64,000 nucleotides of DNA from Mixophyes australis (taxonomy: Eukaryota; Chordata; Amphibia; Anura; Limnodynastidae): NCBI GenBank assembly GCA_036250195.1, contig JAVHZZ010000003.1:347859375-347923374 (forward strand), in the 5' to 3' direction. Position numbers and translations under genes: made by a program. This document shows positions 12,962-24,553 of the stretch, in pieces. Positions within the stretch are counted from its first letter, which is position 1. Every line of letters starts with the position of its first letter. A model generated the notes under the pieces. The model saw only the letters and a list, made by a program, of their open reading frames with translations. It searched no databases and was not told the DNA's origin.

Positions 12962-13619
12962 GGGGTCTATTTATGACCCTTCGTTTTTTTCACTTGATAC
13001 TTTTCAATCCTTATCTCCTTGATAAGGATTGAAAAGTAACGGCAATGTATTAAAAAACTTCTCAGGGACAGCAGTGCCGATAGACTGCTGTCCCTGAGAA
13101 GTGACTCACCTGATCATCGCAGTCTTTTCTCAAGTTTAAAGGCTGCGATGATCTTCTCTTTTTTTTTTTTCTTTTTTTTTCCTTTTTTGTTAGTGCGCAT
13201 GCACCGACCGAATAGTTGGTGCATGCGCACTAGCATCCTGGACGGCAAACTGCAGGATGATTGACAGGGAGGGATCACATGATCCCACCACACATGCGCT
13301 GTCCAGCTCTGCTCTTCAGAAAGTTTTCAGATATGTTAATGTACGCCAGCTTCAGATGGCGCCAGCTTCAGATGTCGTACATTAACATGTAAAAAAAGAG
13401 AAAAGTTTCTCTAATTAGACTTTCATACATAGCGGTTCTGAGCACTTCCCATACACTGTTATGGGGAGTGCTCAGAAAAACGATAGCAAATGCAAAGCAG
13501 CAGATATCTGAGATATCTGCTGCGATGCTTCAATAATACATAGCAATTTCACGGTAAACACCCGAAAACTGTTGTTTTTGGGTGTTTAACACAGGAAAAA
13601 TCCTTGATAAATAGACCCC
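12962..13619. mobile_element. multi-hairpin MITE
   Basis: The ends are GGGGTCTATTTATGA and TTGATAAATAGACCCC, an inverted pair. Inside lie several separate hairpins: ATCCTTATC/GATAAGGAT (about 13009-13029), CTTCTCAGGGACAGCAG with its partner (about 13060-13101), GTGCGCATGCACC/GGTGCATGCGCAC (about 13194-13230) and TGTACG/CGTACATTAACAT (about 13336-13390). No coding capacity. I could not fix a target duplication. Confidence 0.7.
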
Positions 13620-15506
13620 AAAGACAGACAAGGGAAACGAATGTTAAGATACTGGTAAATCGTCACAGAGTCCTTTTTAATCCATGGTAGCGAAAAGTCC
13701 TTTGCAGTCTCACTCAGAACTGGGTGAACCTCTCTCTGCCCTGCCAGCTTGCAGCAGTACAGCTAAGAAGTCTGCCCACTTTTGGCTGGCACACCCTGAC
13801 AAGCTAAACCTATTCCAGAGGCTACAGGCAGATCATTGAGCAGTGTGCCCGGTGAAAAAGTGGGTAATGGTGAACTTGACTTTTACTAAAGTTGTCAGTG
13901 TACCTCATTCATCGCAGCCTATCTTCTCCAACTATGTCCTGTATTCAACTTTGAGTAACGAGCCTCATAACAAATGACTCTAGGATTAGTGTAATATTCA
14001 GCAAGATCCCTACTCTCTTTATTATAGGCTTTGCCATGGCTACTTACCAATTACAGCAATAACATTTACAGTATATTATCACATAATTAGGATTGCTTGT
14101 ACTACATATATAAGTTAATAGCACACTAGTGTACATGTCAAGGACACAACAATCTCTCAATCACTTCCATGCAATCATAAACATTAATTATACTGCTGCT
14201 GGGTTTCAATAGTAAAGCCATGCATACAGCTTTAAATTCAAGAGTAGCAGGGACACACGTTATGGGGTATTCTCTTGTCCCTCCCTACACTCACATCACA
14301 ACATTTTTTTTAGGAAGAGGGAAAAGCTTCTACAAACTTCACAGTGAGTGTTCTGACTTGTTGTTTGGTTATATTGAACGGTTCTTATATTTTGGCTCTA
14401 CTGTTTTCCTGTGAATTTAGGAAATAAGGGAATACAGTAAAAGTAAGTTACCTGTGTTCCTCTGTAGTTTTTAGGTTGCTACTGATGATGTGAAAGACTG
14501 GGTGAGTATCTGCAAAACCAATTGTAATTTTTATTTTATTTTAATTGGATGTGAAGGGAAATCATATTAATTTAAAAGGTTTTCTCTTAATTTAGTCAAG
14601 ATGAATTTATTTAAAGAATGTTAATATTATTGTTAGCTTTTACATTCATCTGCAGCTTGTTTTATTGTTAGTTTTTTCTTTAACATGTTTTAAATTCATT
14701 TTTGGTTCGACCACCATGTTATTTTGTAGCCACTAAGCTGTTAGCTCGGATTCAGAGTTTAAACTCAAAGCTCAAATTTAAAGTTTGACTCCACAGCTTG
14801 CAGTTAAAACACATCAAGATAAATAATAAAATGTTGCCTATTTGCGATTAAATGGCTCATTTTATGGTGTTTTTAACATTGTTGTGTCCAAGTTCAAATG
14901 GTAAAAAAATAAAAATACTATACAATGTAAGTATTTAAGATCAAATAAGCTTGAACATTTTTAAACCAGCTAAAACATAGTCCAACCTGTTCTGCTTGCT
15001 CACATTTAGTTTGAAATTTTACATGCTTGGTCTATCTAAAGTTCTAGAATTTATCACAAGTTGTCGAACTTCAGACTTGGTTTGAGAATCACTTTAAAAC
15101 AACGTTGAGTATTTCTACTGATAATTTTTTCAAATCTATAGTTTATGAAATTCATCCATATTTGTAAAGGGGTGAGGTCTCCATATAGGACATACTTATC
15201 CACACTTAAAACCTCCCCTCCAGGAGATCCCGTCATGTGACAAGTGCATGAGGAGGGGGAAGGGGGGTTGAAGCCATCACATCACCATGACCCCACCTCC
15301 TGCTATGAAAGACTGAAATTCATGGCATTGGCTATTGAGGGTGGAAGGGGTTGATAACTCAACTGAGACCCATCCCCACCACAATCCAGGCGGATGCCTA
15401 CTCTGACGGGAGGCCCCAAAGTTTGGGAACCTCCCAGAAATTCCAAGGAGTAGGCAAGTGTGATATATAATTTTACTTTTCCCATCAAAAATTTCAGCAA
15501 GTCAAA
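13620..15506. other. unassigned AT-rich DNA
   Basis: No frame above 66 codons and no recognised domain or repeat. A GGGAGG-rich patch at 15250-15300 is not assignable. Confidence 0.5.
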
Positions 15507-15684
15507 GGGCTAGATTTACTAAGCTGCGTGCGGGTTTGAAAAAGTGGGTATTTTGCCTATAGCAACCAATCAGATTCTAGCTTTCATTTATTTAGCACCT
15601 TCTACAAAGTGACAGCTAGAATCTGATTGGTTGCTATAGGCAACATCCCCACTTTTCAAACCCGCAGCTTAGTAAATCTAGCCC
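15507..15684. mobile_element. palindromic MITE with CCAAT-containing arms (copy 2)
   Basis: Termini GGGCTAGATTTACTAAGC and GCTTAGTAAATCTAGCCC are an exact inverted pair. Both arms carry the AACCAATCAGATTCTAGC / GCTAGAATCTGATTGGTT words of the family. Confidence 0.85.
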
Positions 15685-16723
15685 ATAGTTCTCATCCCGG
15701 ATAAAACTGGGACTTAAATATTAGGAAGGAAAAACCCTACATACAATATTTAAATTGCTCTATTCTTATCTTCTTAGTGGATATTTGGTAATGTTTAGAT
15801 AATTTGACACTTCTTTCACTCTGGCTATAGATTCCCTTTGTCTGGTTATATTAAGATGGTAGAGTTACATACCTGTTACTGTCTGCCAGCTAATCATGGC
15901 TTGGTAACTAGGTGATGTTCCAGGATTTACATTGTAGCCTTTATCCTCTTCCAGTCATACTCAGCACCAGACAGTTACAAGGTATCCCAGTGTCCTGATT
16001 CTTTGGCTCTTTAAGCCAGTCTGAGCATTCATGTTACCTCACTGGAGAGATCAGCAAGAGGATTAGTGCAAAATGTCAACATGAACCATGTTCCAGGGAC
16101 TTAAGTGATGTTGAAGGGAAACTCAGGATCCCCACTTGATGCGCTGAATCTATGGAAAATGTGAGGTTTTCACAAGGAAAAATCAAATCAGCAGAATTCA
16201 TTGAACAAAACTGTCGATATATTTATACTCTTCGTGCATGGAAACAAACCCACTCTATGTTTTCTTATGAAATCCAGTTTAGAGCTGCACATTGAGACAG
16301 TCAAGCAACAAAACGAACAGTAGCTTTCTGGTTACTCTATAAAGAGGCACAATTTGCAAACAATGCAAAGAGAAACTGCCATTGGATCAAATTATATATA
16401 AATATACTGTATAAGCTTGTTTGGCAAGTCCTAAGGAAATCAGTGATAAAGTTATAAGAAGCTGCAAGCCCTGGGTTTATTCCAGGCAGCACCCCTCCTC
16501 TCATTGGAGGTGTTGTACCCCCTGTGTTGTGTCCTACCCCCTGCTACTTACCCTAGGAGGTGGTAAGTGGGGGCAGCATCCTCTCCTCCAGGGACTGGGT
16601 GTGTGACGCTTGGCATTTCCTTCATATCAGCAGCCGGAGGTCTGCATGGGAGCGACGCAGAGGCATTAAATATATATATCATTCAACCAGTGTTTTAGGC
16701 ACTCTAACCATTGCTGCAACTGC
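15685..16723. other. unassigned DNA
   Basis: No recognisable gene or repeat end. Frames do not exceed 78 codons. Confidence 0.5.
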
Positions 16724-16978
16724 CAGGGGCGCACGCAGGGGGGGTTTCTGGGTCTTCAGAAACCCCTCCACTCCGCTAACGAAGTGCTCCACATAGCGGC
16801 ACTGTACTATATAGAAGCCGCGGCGCTGTCAAAGAAGCGTCCGTAGCGGTGCTGTATGCACCGCCGTGGATACTTCTTTGACAGCGCCGCGGCTGCTGTA
16901 TAGTACAGTGCTGCCGAAACAGAGCTTTTTTTTGGGGTGGGGAGGAAGCCCCCCCTAAAAATCCTGCGTGCGCCCCTG
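16724..16978. mobile_element. palindromic MITE, CAGGGGCGCACGCAGG family (copy 2)
   Basis: Starts CAGGGGCGCACGCAGGG and ends ATCCTGCGTGCGCCCCTG. The interior holds a long imperfect palindrome around GCGGCACTGTACTATA and TATAGTACAGTGCTGCC. ACTGC(C) stands on both sides (from 16719 and from 16979), suggesting a 5-6 bp duplication rather than the 8 bp seen for the other CAGGG elements. Confidence 0.75.
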
Positions 16979-19112
16979 ACTGCCTAGTTCCGTCTAATGA
17001 GATCAGCCTTATTATCTATATATAAATATCACAAACATATTAGGCGTACATAAGTCACTTTATTAAAGTTATTATACTTAAGCCCTATGAGGTCATTCCT
17101 CTTCTACTGATTACATTTACACAATCACCCATACATGTCCCCTCTCACTATCCATCTTGCAGTAAGCTATGTCTCCCGCACCCTGTTAACCAGCATTCTT
17201 TCTCCCCAGTACTATACCTCACCAACTCCTTCTGGAAAGTCCTGACAAAGAGGGGAAAAAAATAAATGACAGACAGGGGGGGTCCCTGACCAATCAGGGG
17301 CTCGGTGATCTGGACCTGCTGTGCAGCGGTAGTTCAACCCCTGAACAGGAGCCTAAGATTTCAATGTCAAAGACATTTAATTTCAGAATAAAATTGCATT
17401 TTTCAAATTCACTTTCTAAAGTGACGTTAAAAATGACAGTGCCAGCAATGCTTTAAAAGGTAGGTAAAATAAAACAAAACAAAACTGAAAAAAATATTAA
17501 AGTGTCAGTATCACTAAACTTAACCTATAATGTGGGCTGCTTTATAGCAAAGAGCTGCTGGTAACATTAACAAATAATATAAGCAAAGGAGGAACTTGTT
17601 AGAACTAAATATACTTTAAATTGTGGTCATATTGGTGACACCGCAAAATGGAATATAAAATCTATTTTCACATAGCATTAAAGAAACCTATCATCTTTAT
17701 ATTATTATTATTATTATAATTATTATTATTATTAATAATAATTCTGTACTGCTGTAAGTTATCAGCAGTACAGAACCTAGGTTTATTTTGGCAGAACAAA
17801 CTGATGGCAATAAAACGACGCAGCGCCAACTCTGACAGCAATAAGATAACAATTCCACAGCTGCGCGCTATCTTTTTGATATTTATATTACATTAGACAT
17901 ATTGTTTAGATCCATGTAAAAAATACATAGTTAATATCAAAATTGTTTTTTTAAATTTGAGTTAGAACTGCAGGTCCACAGGGAAAACTATGAATGAGGG
18001 AAATGCGTAGGTAAATGTTTGTCCTAAAAAAAAAAAATTCTGCAAAAAATTCTGATAACGCCACAAACTGATTTTCATATCAAAAGGAAAGTTAAACTTT
18101 TTATTACCCCTCATTCTTCATACCTGACACTCGCATTTAGCAAATAAAGGGAATTACCCTCTTGTGACCTCATGTTTCCTGAAACTGGGAGTCGCTGGAA
18201 GCTGTATATAAGAGCTCTATATTTACCCCATGAGCAGAATGAGTCCTACTGAGCTCACATAGCCCACAGCTCCCGGTTCCACAACGTTTCAGTTAACGGT
18301 AGTCTGGGGAGGGTCTACAATTTGTGCGGTGGGGGAGTCAGGATAAAGAAGGGAGTGCACAGATGTGAACTTCCTCTTTAAATTAAGTAGGAGGAGTTTA
18401 AATGATAAAACATTATATAGATTTATATTATTTTATTAATTAAAAGCAAAATTAATTAGTTAAAATGACGGTTGGAATGCTTCAATAACTAAATATTGAA
18501 TTAGAATATGTGAATTAGGGTAATAAGTGAACTTTGAGAATTTCCCTATGAGATCGAACCTTTCCAATTTTCATCTTTCTTGAAACATGCCATGAAAATA
18601 TTGAGGAATTCTTTAACTTTCAACAAATATAAACAGGAGACAGAAAATTGTTATAATATAGCAGTTTTTACTAAAGGTGTAAGTTTTACCCCAGCTTGGT
18701 GGCTTTAATATTATTAAATCACCCCCTCAATTCCAATCCAAGTACAGTCAAATTACACTAGTTTCATCAATGTCACTGCTATATGTCATTTTATTTGTGT
18801 ATATTAAAATAATACAGTTTTGTTTGGAAAATCTAATACAAAATCATTCAATCCAAATTTGCTCCGATTCTTTTGATCCTTTGTCCTACAATCTTTGTGG
18901 AATTGTCAGTTTATACTTAAGATATAAACAAATGGTATAACCTGGCGCAAAGGATGAATAGGAAACATATATAAAATCAAAAAATGTTTAATGATGAACT
19001 GTATATGAGGTTCAAAGCGATGATGTCTTAATGAATAAAAGTACACCTTAATAGTGAAACAATTCCCATAAAAAACCTTATAGGTGGTGTTAGGACTAAT
19101 TACAAAAGTCCA
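16979..19112. other. unassigned AT-rich DNA with an ATT microsatellite
   Basis: A run of about 45 bases of ATT/AAT triplets lies at 17699-17745. Otherwise no recognised gene, tandem repeat or element boundary. Confidence 0.5.
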
Positions 19113-19303
19113 TGGGGTAAATGTATGAACATGCGGGTTCTTCAACACCCGCGTGTTCAGCGTGTTCGGCGATTAAATTTCAGGCAGCGCTGCATTGTAA
19201 AGGGAAGTTTCCTTTTACAATGCAGCGCCACTTGAAATTTAATCGCCGAACACGCTGAACACGCGGGTGTTGAAGAACCCGCATGTTCATACATTTACCC
19301 CCA
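19113..19303. mobile_element. near-perfect palindromic MITE
   Basis: Left arm from GGGGTAAATGTATGAACATG and right arm ending CATGTTCATACATTTACCCC are reverse complements over about 80 bases, joined near GGAAGTTTCC. The GGGGTAAATGTAT ends resemble the MITEs at 41521-41640 and 61295-61475, but the interior is different. Confidence 0.85.
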
Positions 19304-20231
19304 TATCTCGTGGGAAGTGAAAAAAATTAAATAGAATAAAAATAGATGTAAACAGTATCCCAATAATCACAAACAAGAAGCACAAAAAATAAAATAAAAA
19401 AGTCCTGATCAAAAAAACAGTGATATCAAGTCAGAATCAATGGTAGCAAGGGAAATGTCTGTAGTAAAAAAAATGGCTGTGAACCGCCTCAAACACAATA
19501 CTGAAAGCTTTCAGAAAGTTGTAAAAAAAGTAGTTATGCTTAAAAAGTCCTCTGATTAAAAACAAAGATAAAAAACTGACCTCCTTGTTGCAAAAAGATA
19601 TGATTGGCAGCTTGCAGATATTACACATAGCGAAATCGAGACTACTTGGAATCTGGATATTCAAGTAGTGCATCCGCGTCTTTTGAATAGTTGCCTGTAC
19701 AAGGATTGTTTGCTAACTCATTGTTCTAAAACATTATGATGTGTTGAAACACTTTTGTTGTGTAAGATGACATATAGTAGCACAAAGATGATAAAAGTAA
19801 TTTTTGAAAAGTTTACTATGCGGAAATTCACCTTAATATCTTACACATTGCAGGGAACATGGCAACATTCTAGGTTTTTGGAAATGCCACTAAACATGCT
19901 CTGCGCTGTTACTAGATTTGCAGGTACAGTGGAAAATGTGCGTGGTGGAAAGAGAGAAACGTCACTTTAAGATCCAGCCAACTGCGCTGCTGGTCTGCAC
20001 TTTTGCATGTGCATAAGTGACCTTTAATGTCTTCACAAATAATTTTGCTGTACAATTGGTGGATTGGGTAGTGGATAGCAACCAATCAGATTCTAGCTAT
20101 CATTTTCCAAAATATACTAGATAAATTAATATAGAATCTGATTGGTTGCCATGGGCAACACCTGCACTTTTCCTTTCCAGAAGTTTTAATAAATCTACCC
20201 CTAGGTGTTATTATCTTTGCCCATGCCTTAC
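19304..20231. other. unassigned AT-rich DNA with one MITE remnant
   Basis: Only the CCAAT-arm MITE at about 20085-20205 is recognisable. Its halves are GCAACCAATCAGATTCTAG and GAATCTGATTGGTTGCC. The rest holds no supported feature. Confidence 0.5.
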
Positions 20232-20247
20232 ACCTGTGTTTATTTGT
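20232..20247. repeat. target site duplication of the PLE, left copy
   Basis: The 16 bases ACCTGTGTTTATTTGT occur here and again at 27415-27430, immediately outside the two outer ends of the Penelope-like element. The exact element/TSD boundary is ambiguous by a few bases, because GTTTATTTGT-like bases could belong to either. Confidence 0.85.
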
Positions 20248-21076
20248 AGAACAAAGAGAAAGAGTGTATCAAAAGGGGCACTCCGGGGTATGGAGTGTAA
20301 AAGTTTTATATTTTATTAGTAATTATTAAAAATTGAAGTATCTTGATACAACTAGCGAAATATGAGGATAAAAACAAAGTGAGGGAAGTGAAAGTAAAAT
20401 TGCAGTTTCTACTGCAAATCGCCTGTAATCTCACTACTAATATTAAATTAATAAGTCTTGGTATAAGAGTGTTTGCTGCTGTGCTGATACTTAATCATTA
20501 AATAAAGAATTCATATACATTAAAGTTGGTATTTTGACAATATTTGACGGATATAGATTGGCTATGGGTTATATAATTGATTGTCTAGATAGCAAGTAAT
20601 AGTTCATGCCTAAATGATATCCGTGATCCTATATACTCCTAAGGTCATAAAGGGTAGTAACTACTATGTTGGCAATGCAATGGACTCAGATAGAAATCAG
20701 GGTAAAGCTAGCTCCGCCCTCCTAATCAGTCTCTGTGGTCATAGGGAGCTGTGTGGTAAAATCACTAGGTTAATAGCCATATTTATTGTGATATAGTAAT
20801 TAATGATTTTAGCGGCACTCTATATAGCTATATTATCCTAACAGATATCGTCTGATGAGAGATAAAGCGCAATAAGCTTGCTATTATCTATGCTGTCTAA
20901 GAGTTATAAGATGTTTTGCCTGCCCATTGTTTAGCGGTTTAATTGCCCCATAGTTTTGCTAAAGTATGCAAGTATGCTATATATCTTGGAGTAAACTAGG
21001 TATTGTTTTTACAGCAGCGTGTGAGATACAAAGCGAACGCCGACGCGCGTTTCGCTTGTATGCTTTTTCAAGGTAA
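20244..21076 (-). repeat. PLE pseudo-LTR, downstream direct copy
   Basis: This 833-bp segment recurs with a constant offset of 5362 bp at 25606-26438. I saw no difference between the two in reading. It lies downstream of the coding body relative to transcription. The minus strand carries CGAAACGCGCGTC (21042-21054), the 3' core of a hammerhead-like motif. Confidence 0.92.
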
Positions 21077-22094
21077 GACGAGCCTGTATCATGATTGGCT
21101 ATTTAAGCTGTAGACTGGACATCCCTTAATCCACGTCATTACTGAGGATCCAACCACATAATCCCTTTCATAAGGATGATCGATGGCTGTCTCAGCCCAT
21201 AATATCACAGGTTTCATCAGTCCCGTGATTCTATTGGCGCTGAGTGTTACTATGGAAACTATGTTATTTGGAAGGGGTTCCGTTTCTCTCTGATATTGAC
21301 TGAAGTAACGGTAAGTGAATTGAGTCCTAAATAATTGTATCCAATCCACACATTAGGATTAGAATAGTATGAGATAACCTAAAGATCAAATCTAACCTTG
21401 GATATCTTGCACATATTCTAGGCATCATTGAACTGCCTCTAAGATATAATTAGGACATGTAGCATATACATTTAGTCATTAAATGCAGTTATATTATTAT
21501 GTCTTATTGCTCTTGAGTGAAAGAGAAGTGAGATGGTGCACTGGAATGCTTATTAAATTTGATATAGTGACAATATAAAATATTATAAGGACTATATTGT
21601 TTTATTCAGCAATAATTATATAGTCATAGTGAATTTAATTCAATAATTGTGGTTAAGACGAGTTATGTATTTAAACATAAAACGAGGATGCATAATAAGT
21701 GATAAATAAAAAACAAAATGAAATTAAGAGTAAACAAAATTTAATTGAAACTAAATTCAAGAGACAAAACTTAGCTCAGGGATTCACACTTATGATCCTG
21801 AGATATCTACCTATAAATAAATAGAGTTACTAGAGGTCATAAATTTATTAAAGTATTGATTAATATATTATATTAATTTTCCATGAAGGAGAGGATTACT
21901 ATAAGTATTCCAATGCACATTGCTACATGTGGTAAATATCTCTTCTCGGGAGAGCGTCTTATTTTGAAATATTCACGTGAAAATACTGTATAGATTGGCA
22001 CAATTATTAGTGACTCATTAAATGGGTCATCTTGTTTCTCCTCTTGGGAAACCAGAATCTAATAGCATAGTTATAGTTTATTTATTGATTACAA
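21077..22094 (-). other. PLE 3' untranslated body
   Basis: Unique part of the PLE between the end of the RT/nuclease frame and the downstream pseudo-LTR. AT-rich, with frames below 90 codons and no recognised domain. It is treated as the element's 3' non-coding region. Confidence 0.6.
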
Positions 22095-24455
22095 TTACAA
22101 AAAGGCCAAATAACTAATATAGTCATTAAGGCCTTCAGGTACCATGCTACCCATACTAAAGATCTTTTTCGTCTCTCTTCTCAGGAGTTCTTCTTGTAAA
22201 TCACCTCCACGAATTCCCATATGTATTTGTTCCATAATGTATGCCTTCACAAATTTGGGATTATTGTTATGGAACAGTAAAAAATGATTCGCAACTGTAG
22301 TAAGTTTCTTGTTATTCCTTCGGTCTTTCTCAGCATTTTTGATATTTCCAATATGTTCTAAGAGTCTTTTCTTAAAAGGGCGACTGGTCATACCAATATA
22401 CTTTTTGGGACAAGGACATGATAGACAGTATATTACTCCTGATGAGTTACAATTCAGGAAATCATTTATCTTCCAAACCTTTCCATATTTGTCAGTGTAT
22501 TCTTTAGTTCTAACTGTGTATTGACATGCTTTACATGATCCACATTGGTAGAAACCTTTGGTCTTATTGGTATTTGTCGTCCTGTTGTAAAAATGGCTAT
22601 GGACTAGGCGGTCATTAAGATTCTGTGACCTCCTCCAACTGATAGATATTCTCTCTCCTAAAATCTTTTTCAAGTCCCGATCCAAGAGAAGTACATGCCA
22701 ATGATGCTGAAAAATGTCAACTAATTCCCTCCATTCGGTGCAAAAAGTTCCAATCATCCTAACCTGATTTGCCGTATTGGTTAGTTCCTGATTGAATGTG
22801 GGATTGATGAGAGATTCTCTGTTTTTGTTACAGACAAAATTTCTGGCATTTCTGATCGTTCTCCTTCCATACCCCCTATTTTTAAATCTCATAATACATT
22901 CTTCTGATCTTTTTTCAAAAGTTGCTGTTTCCGAACAGTTGCGTTTTGTTCGTAATAGTTCCCCTTTGGGGATACCTCTGATTACTGCCGGATGATGTGC
23001 ACTCATACGGTGCAGGATGCTGTTAGTAGCAGTAGTTTTTCTATACATATCCGTATTTAAAGTACCGTTATCATCTTTGTAGATAGTTAGATCCAAGAAG
23101 TTAATTCTTTTTATATCAATTTCTGAAGTCAGTTTTAGATTGAGATTATTGGTATTCAGAATTGTAGTAAAGTCATTAAATAGGGGTACGTCTCCGTCCC
23201 ATAGGATCAGAATGTCATCTATGTATCTTAGCCAAAGTAGGACATGTTTGGTATAGATGTCATTAGTCTCACAAAATACTATCTCCTTTTCCCACCAACC
23301 TAGGAACAGGTTGGCATAAGTCGGAGCACAACATGTCCCCATGGCAGTACCCCTAATCTGGAGAAAGAATTTCTCATCAAAAAGGAAATAGTTTTTTGTT
23401 AGGATAAAGCGTAAAAGAATAATAATGAATTCATTTCGATCTGACTCCATATCCATCCCTAGAAAGTATTGTATTGCATTTAGGCCATCTCGATGATTGA
23501 TATTGGTGTATAGAGATTCCACATCATATGATGCTAAATAGACCTCACCACTCACTGTAATCTCCTGTATTTTAGATAGAACGTCCATGGTGTCCCTCAC
23601 ATATGATTGTAAGCTAAGAACAAAGGGACGTAAAAACTGATCCACATATTTACTGGCTTTCTCTGTTAATCCCCCTATCCCTGAGATAATAGGTCTTCCC
23701 GGGGGATCCGTTTCATTCTTGTGTATCTTTGGGAGTATGTATATTGTTGGTATTTTGGGGTTCTCTACCATCAAGTAATCGTAATCTTGTTTAGTTAGAG
23801 TCCCATTACCCAGTGCTTTATCAATTATGGATTTATATATATTCAGGAAATTTGCAGTCGGATTAAATATCAAACGTTTATAGCAGGTTATATTGCTCAA
23901 CTGTCGATTGATCTCCATTATGTACTTGTCTCTTGCCCATAAAACAATGTTTCCCCCTTTGTCTGAGGGTTTAATTATGATGTTATCCCAACTTTCTATT
24001 TCTCTTAATGCTTGGGATTCTGTTTTACTTAGATTGCCATTGTAAGATTGAATTTTCTGTGTTCTGTCATATAATTTGTCTAGATCTCTGGACACTAAAT
24101 CTACAAATGTTTTGACCTGTGGGCAGATGGTACTGTCAGGTAAAAAGGTTGACTTCTTTTTTAATTTGGATTTTTTATCGATTGGTAGAGTTGTGGGTCT
24201 GTTTACTTGTTGTGAGTCTTGCAACTCTTCCAATATGTCAAGTGCTAAAAGATCATCAGTGGTATCTAATGCTATTGGTCGTGATGGTATTTCCTTATTT
24301 CCCATTGATATGTGGGGATTATTGGAATCTCCCTCCTCCGAAATATTGTTAAGTCTGGATGTCATCTCAAGGTTTTTATTGACTTCATAAAATTTCTTTA
24401 AAAGGAGTTTTCTAGAAAAAAGAGCCAAATCCTTTTCCCACTCAAAACGGTTCAT
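22095..24455 (-). CDS. PLE reverse transcriptase / GIY-YIG endonuclease (ORF2)
   Basis: Copies element RNA into DNA at a nuclease-made nick (family knowledge). Numbering from the first ATG (786 residues), the PLE-specific DKG motif is at 165-167 and RT motif A, YDVESLYTNI, at 310-319. Motif B-like RGTAMGTCCAP is at 368-378, the catalytic YIDD box at 411-414 and FLDL at 453-456. A cysteine cluster C638-x2-C641-x2-C644 precedes a GIY-YIG nuclease with GVIY (673-676), YIG (686-688) and an arginine-rich helix RPFKKRLLEH (692-701). No stop interrupts it. The same frame is open upstream to about 24734. It includes an NLTDIDL...LLSKGLSF segment of the kind conserved at the start of PLE RTs, so the true protein probably begins before this ATG, through a frameshift from ORF1. 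It lacks introns and overlaps no host gene. Confidence 0.93.
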   Translation of the reverse strand: MNRFEWEKDLALFSRKLLLKKFYEVNKNLEMTSRLNNISEEGDSNNPHISMGNKEIPSRPIALDTTDDLLALDILEELQDSQQVNRPTTLPIDKKSKLKKKSTFLPDSTICPQVKTFVDLVSRDLDKLYDRTQKIQSYNGNLSKTESQALREIESWDNIIIKPSDKGGNIVLWARDKYIMEINRQLSNITCYKRLIFNPTANFLNIYKSIIDKALGNGTLTKQDYDYLMVENPKIPTIYILPKIHKNETDPPGRPIISGIGGLTEKASKYVDQFLRPFVLSLQSYVRDTMDVLSKIQEITVSGEVYLASYDVESLYTNINHRDGLNAIQYFLGMDMESDRNEFIIILLRFILTKNYFLFDEKFFLQIRGTAMGTCCAPTYANLFLGWWEKEIVFCETNDIYTKHVLLWLRYIDDILILWDGDVPLFNDFTTILNTNNLNLKLTSEIDIKRINFLDLTIYKDDNGTLNTDMYRKTTATNSILHRMSAHHPAVIRGIPKGELLRTKRNCSETATFEKRSEECIMRFKNRGYGRRTIRNARNFVCNKNRESLINPTFNQELTNTANQVRMIGTFCTEWRELVDIFQHHWHVLLLDRDLKKILGERISISWRRSQNLNDRLVHSHFYNRTTNTNKTKGFYQCGSCKACQYTVRTKEYTDKYGKVWKINDFLNCNSSGVIYCLSCPCPKKYIGMTSRPFKKRLLEHIGNIKNAEKDRRNNKKLTTVANHFLLFHNNNPKFVKAYIMEQIHMGIRGGDLQEELLRRETKKIFSMGSMVPEGLNDYISYLAFL

Positions 24456-24553
24456 TCCTTTAGAGGGTGAGAAGGATAATCCCTTGCTGAGAAGGCTGAT
24501 ATGTTCAGGTTTTAGATCTATGTCTGTCAGGTTGATAACCCTAAGGGCTGCAT

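Noticed and set aside
20614..20796. 60-codon frame found identically in all three pseudo-LTR copies
   Set aside because: Its conservation is explained by the recent duplication of the repeat. It has no domain character.
20850..20860. CTGATGAGAG on the plus strand of the pseudo-LTR as a hammerhead core
   Set aside because: No GAAA or paired stem II follows at the needed distance, and it lies on the strand opposite to the element's genes.
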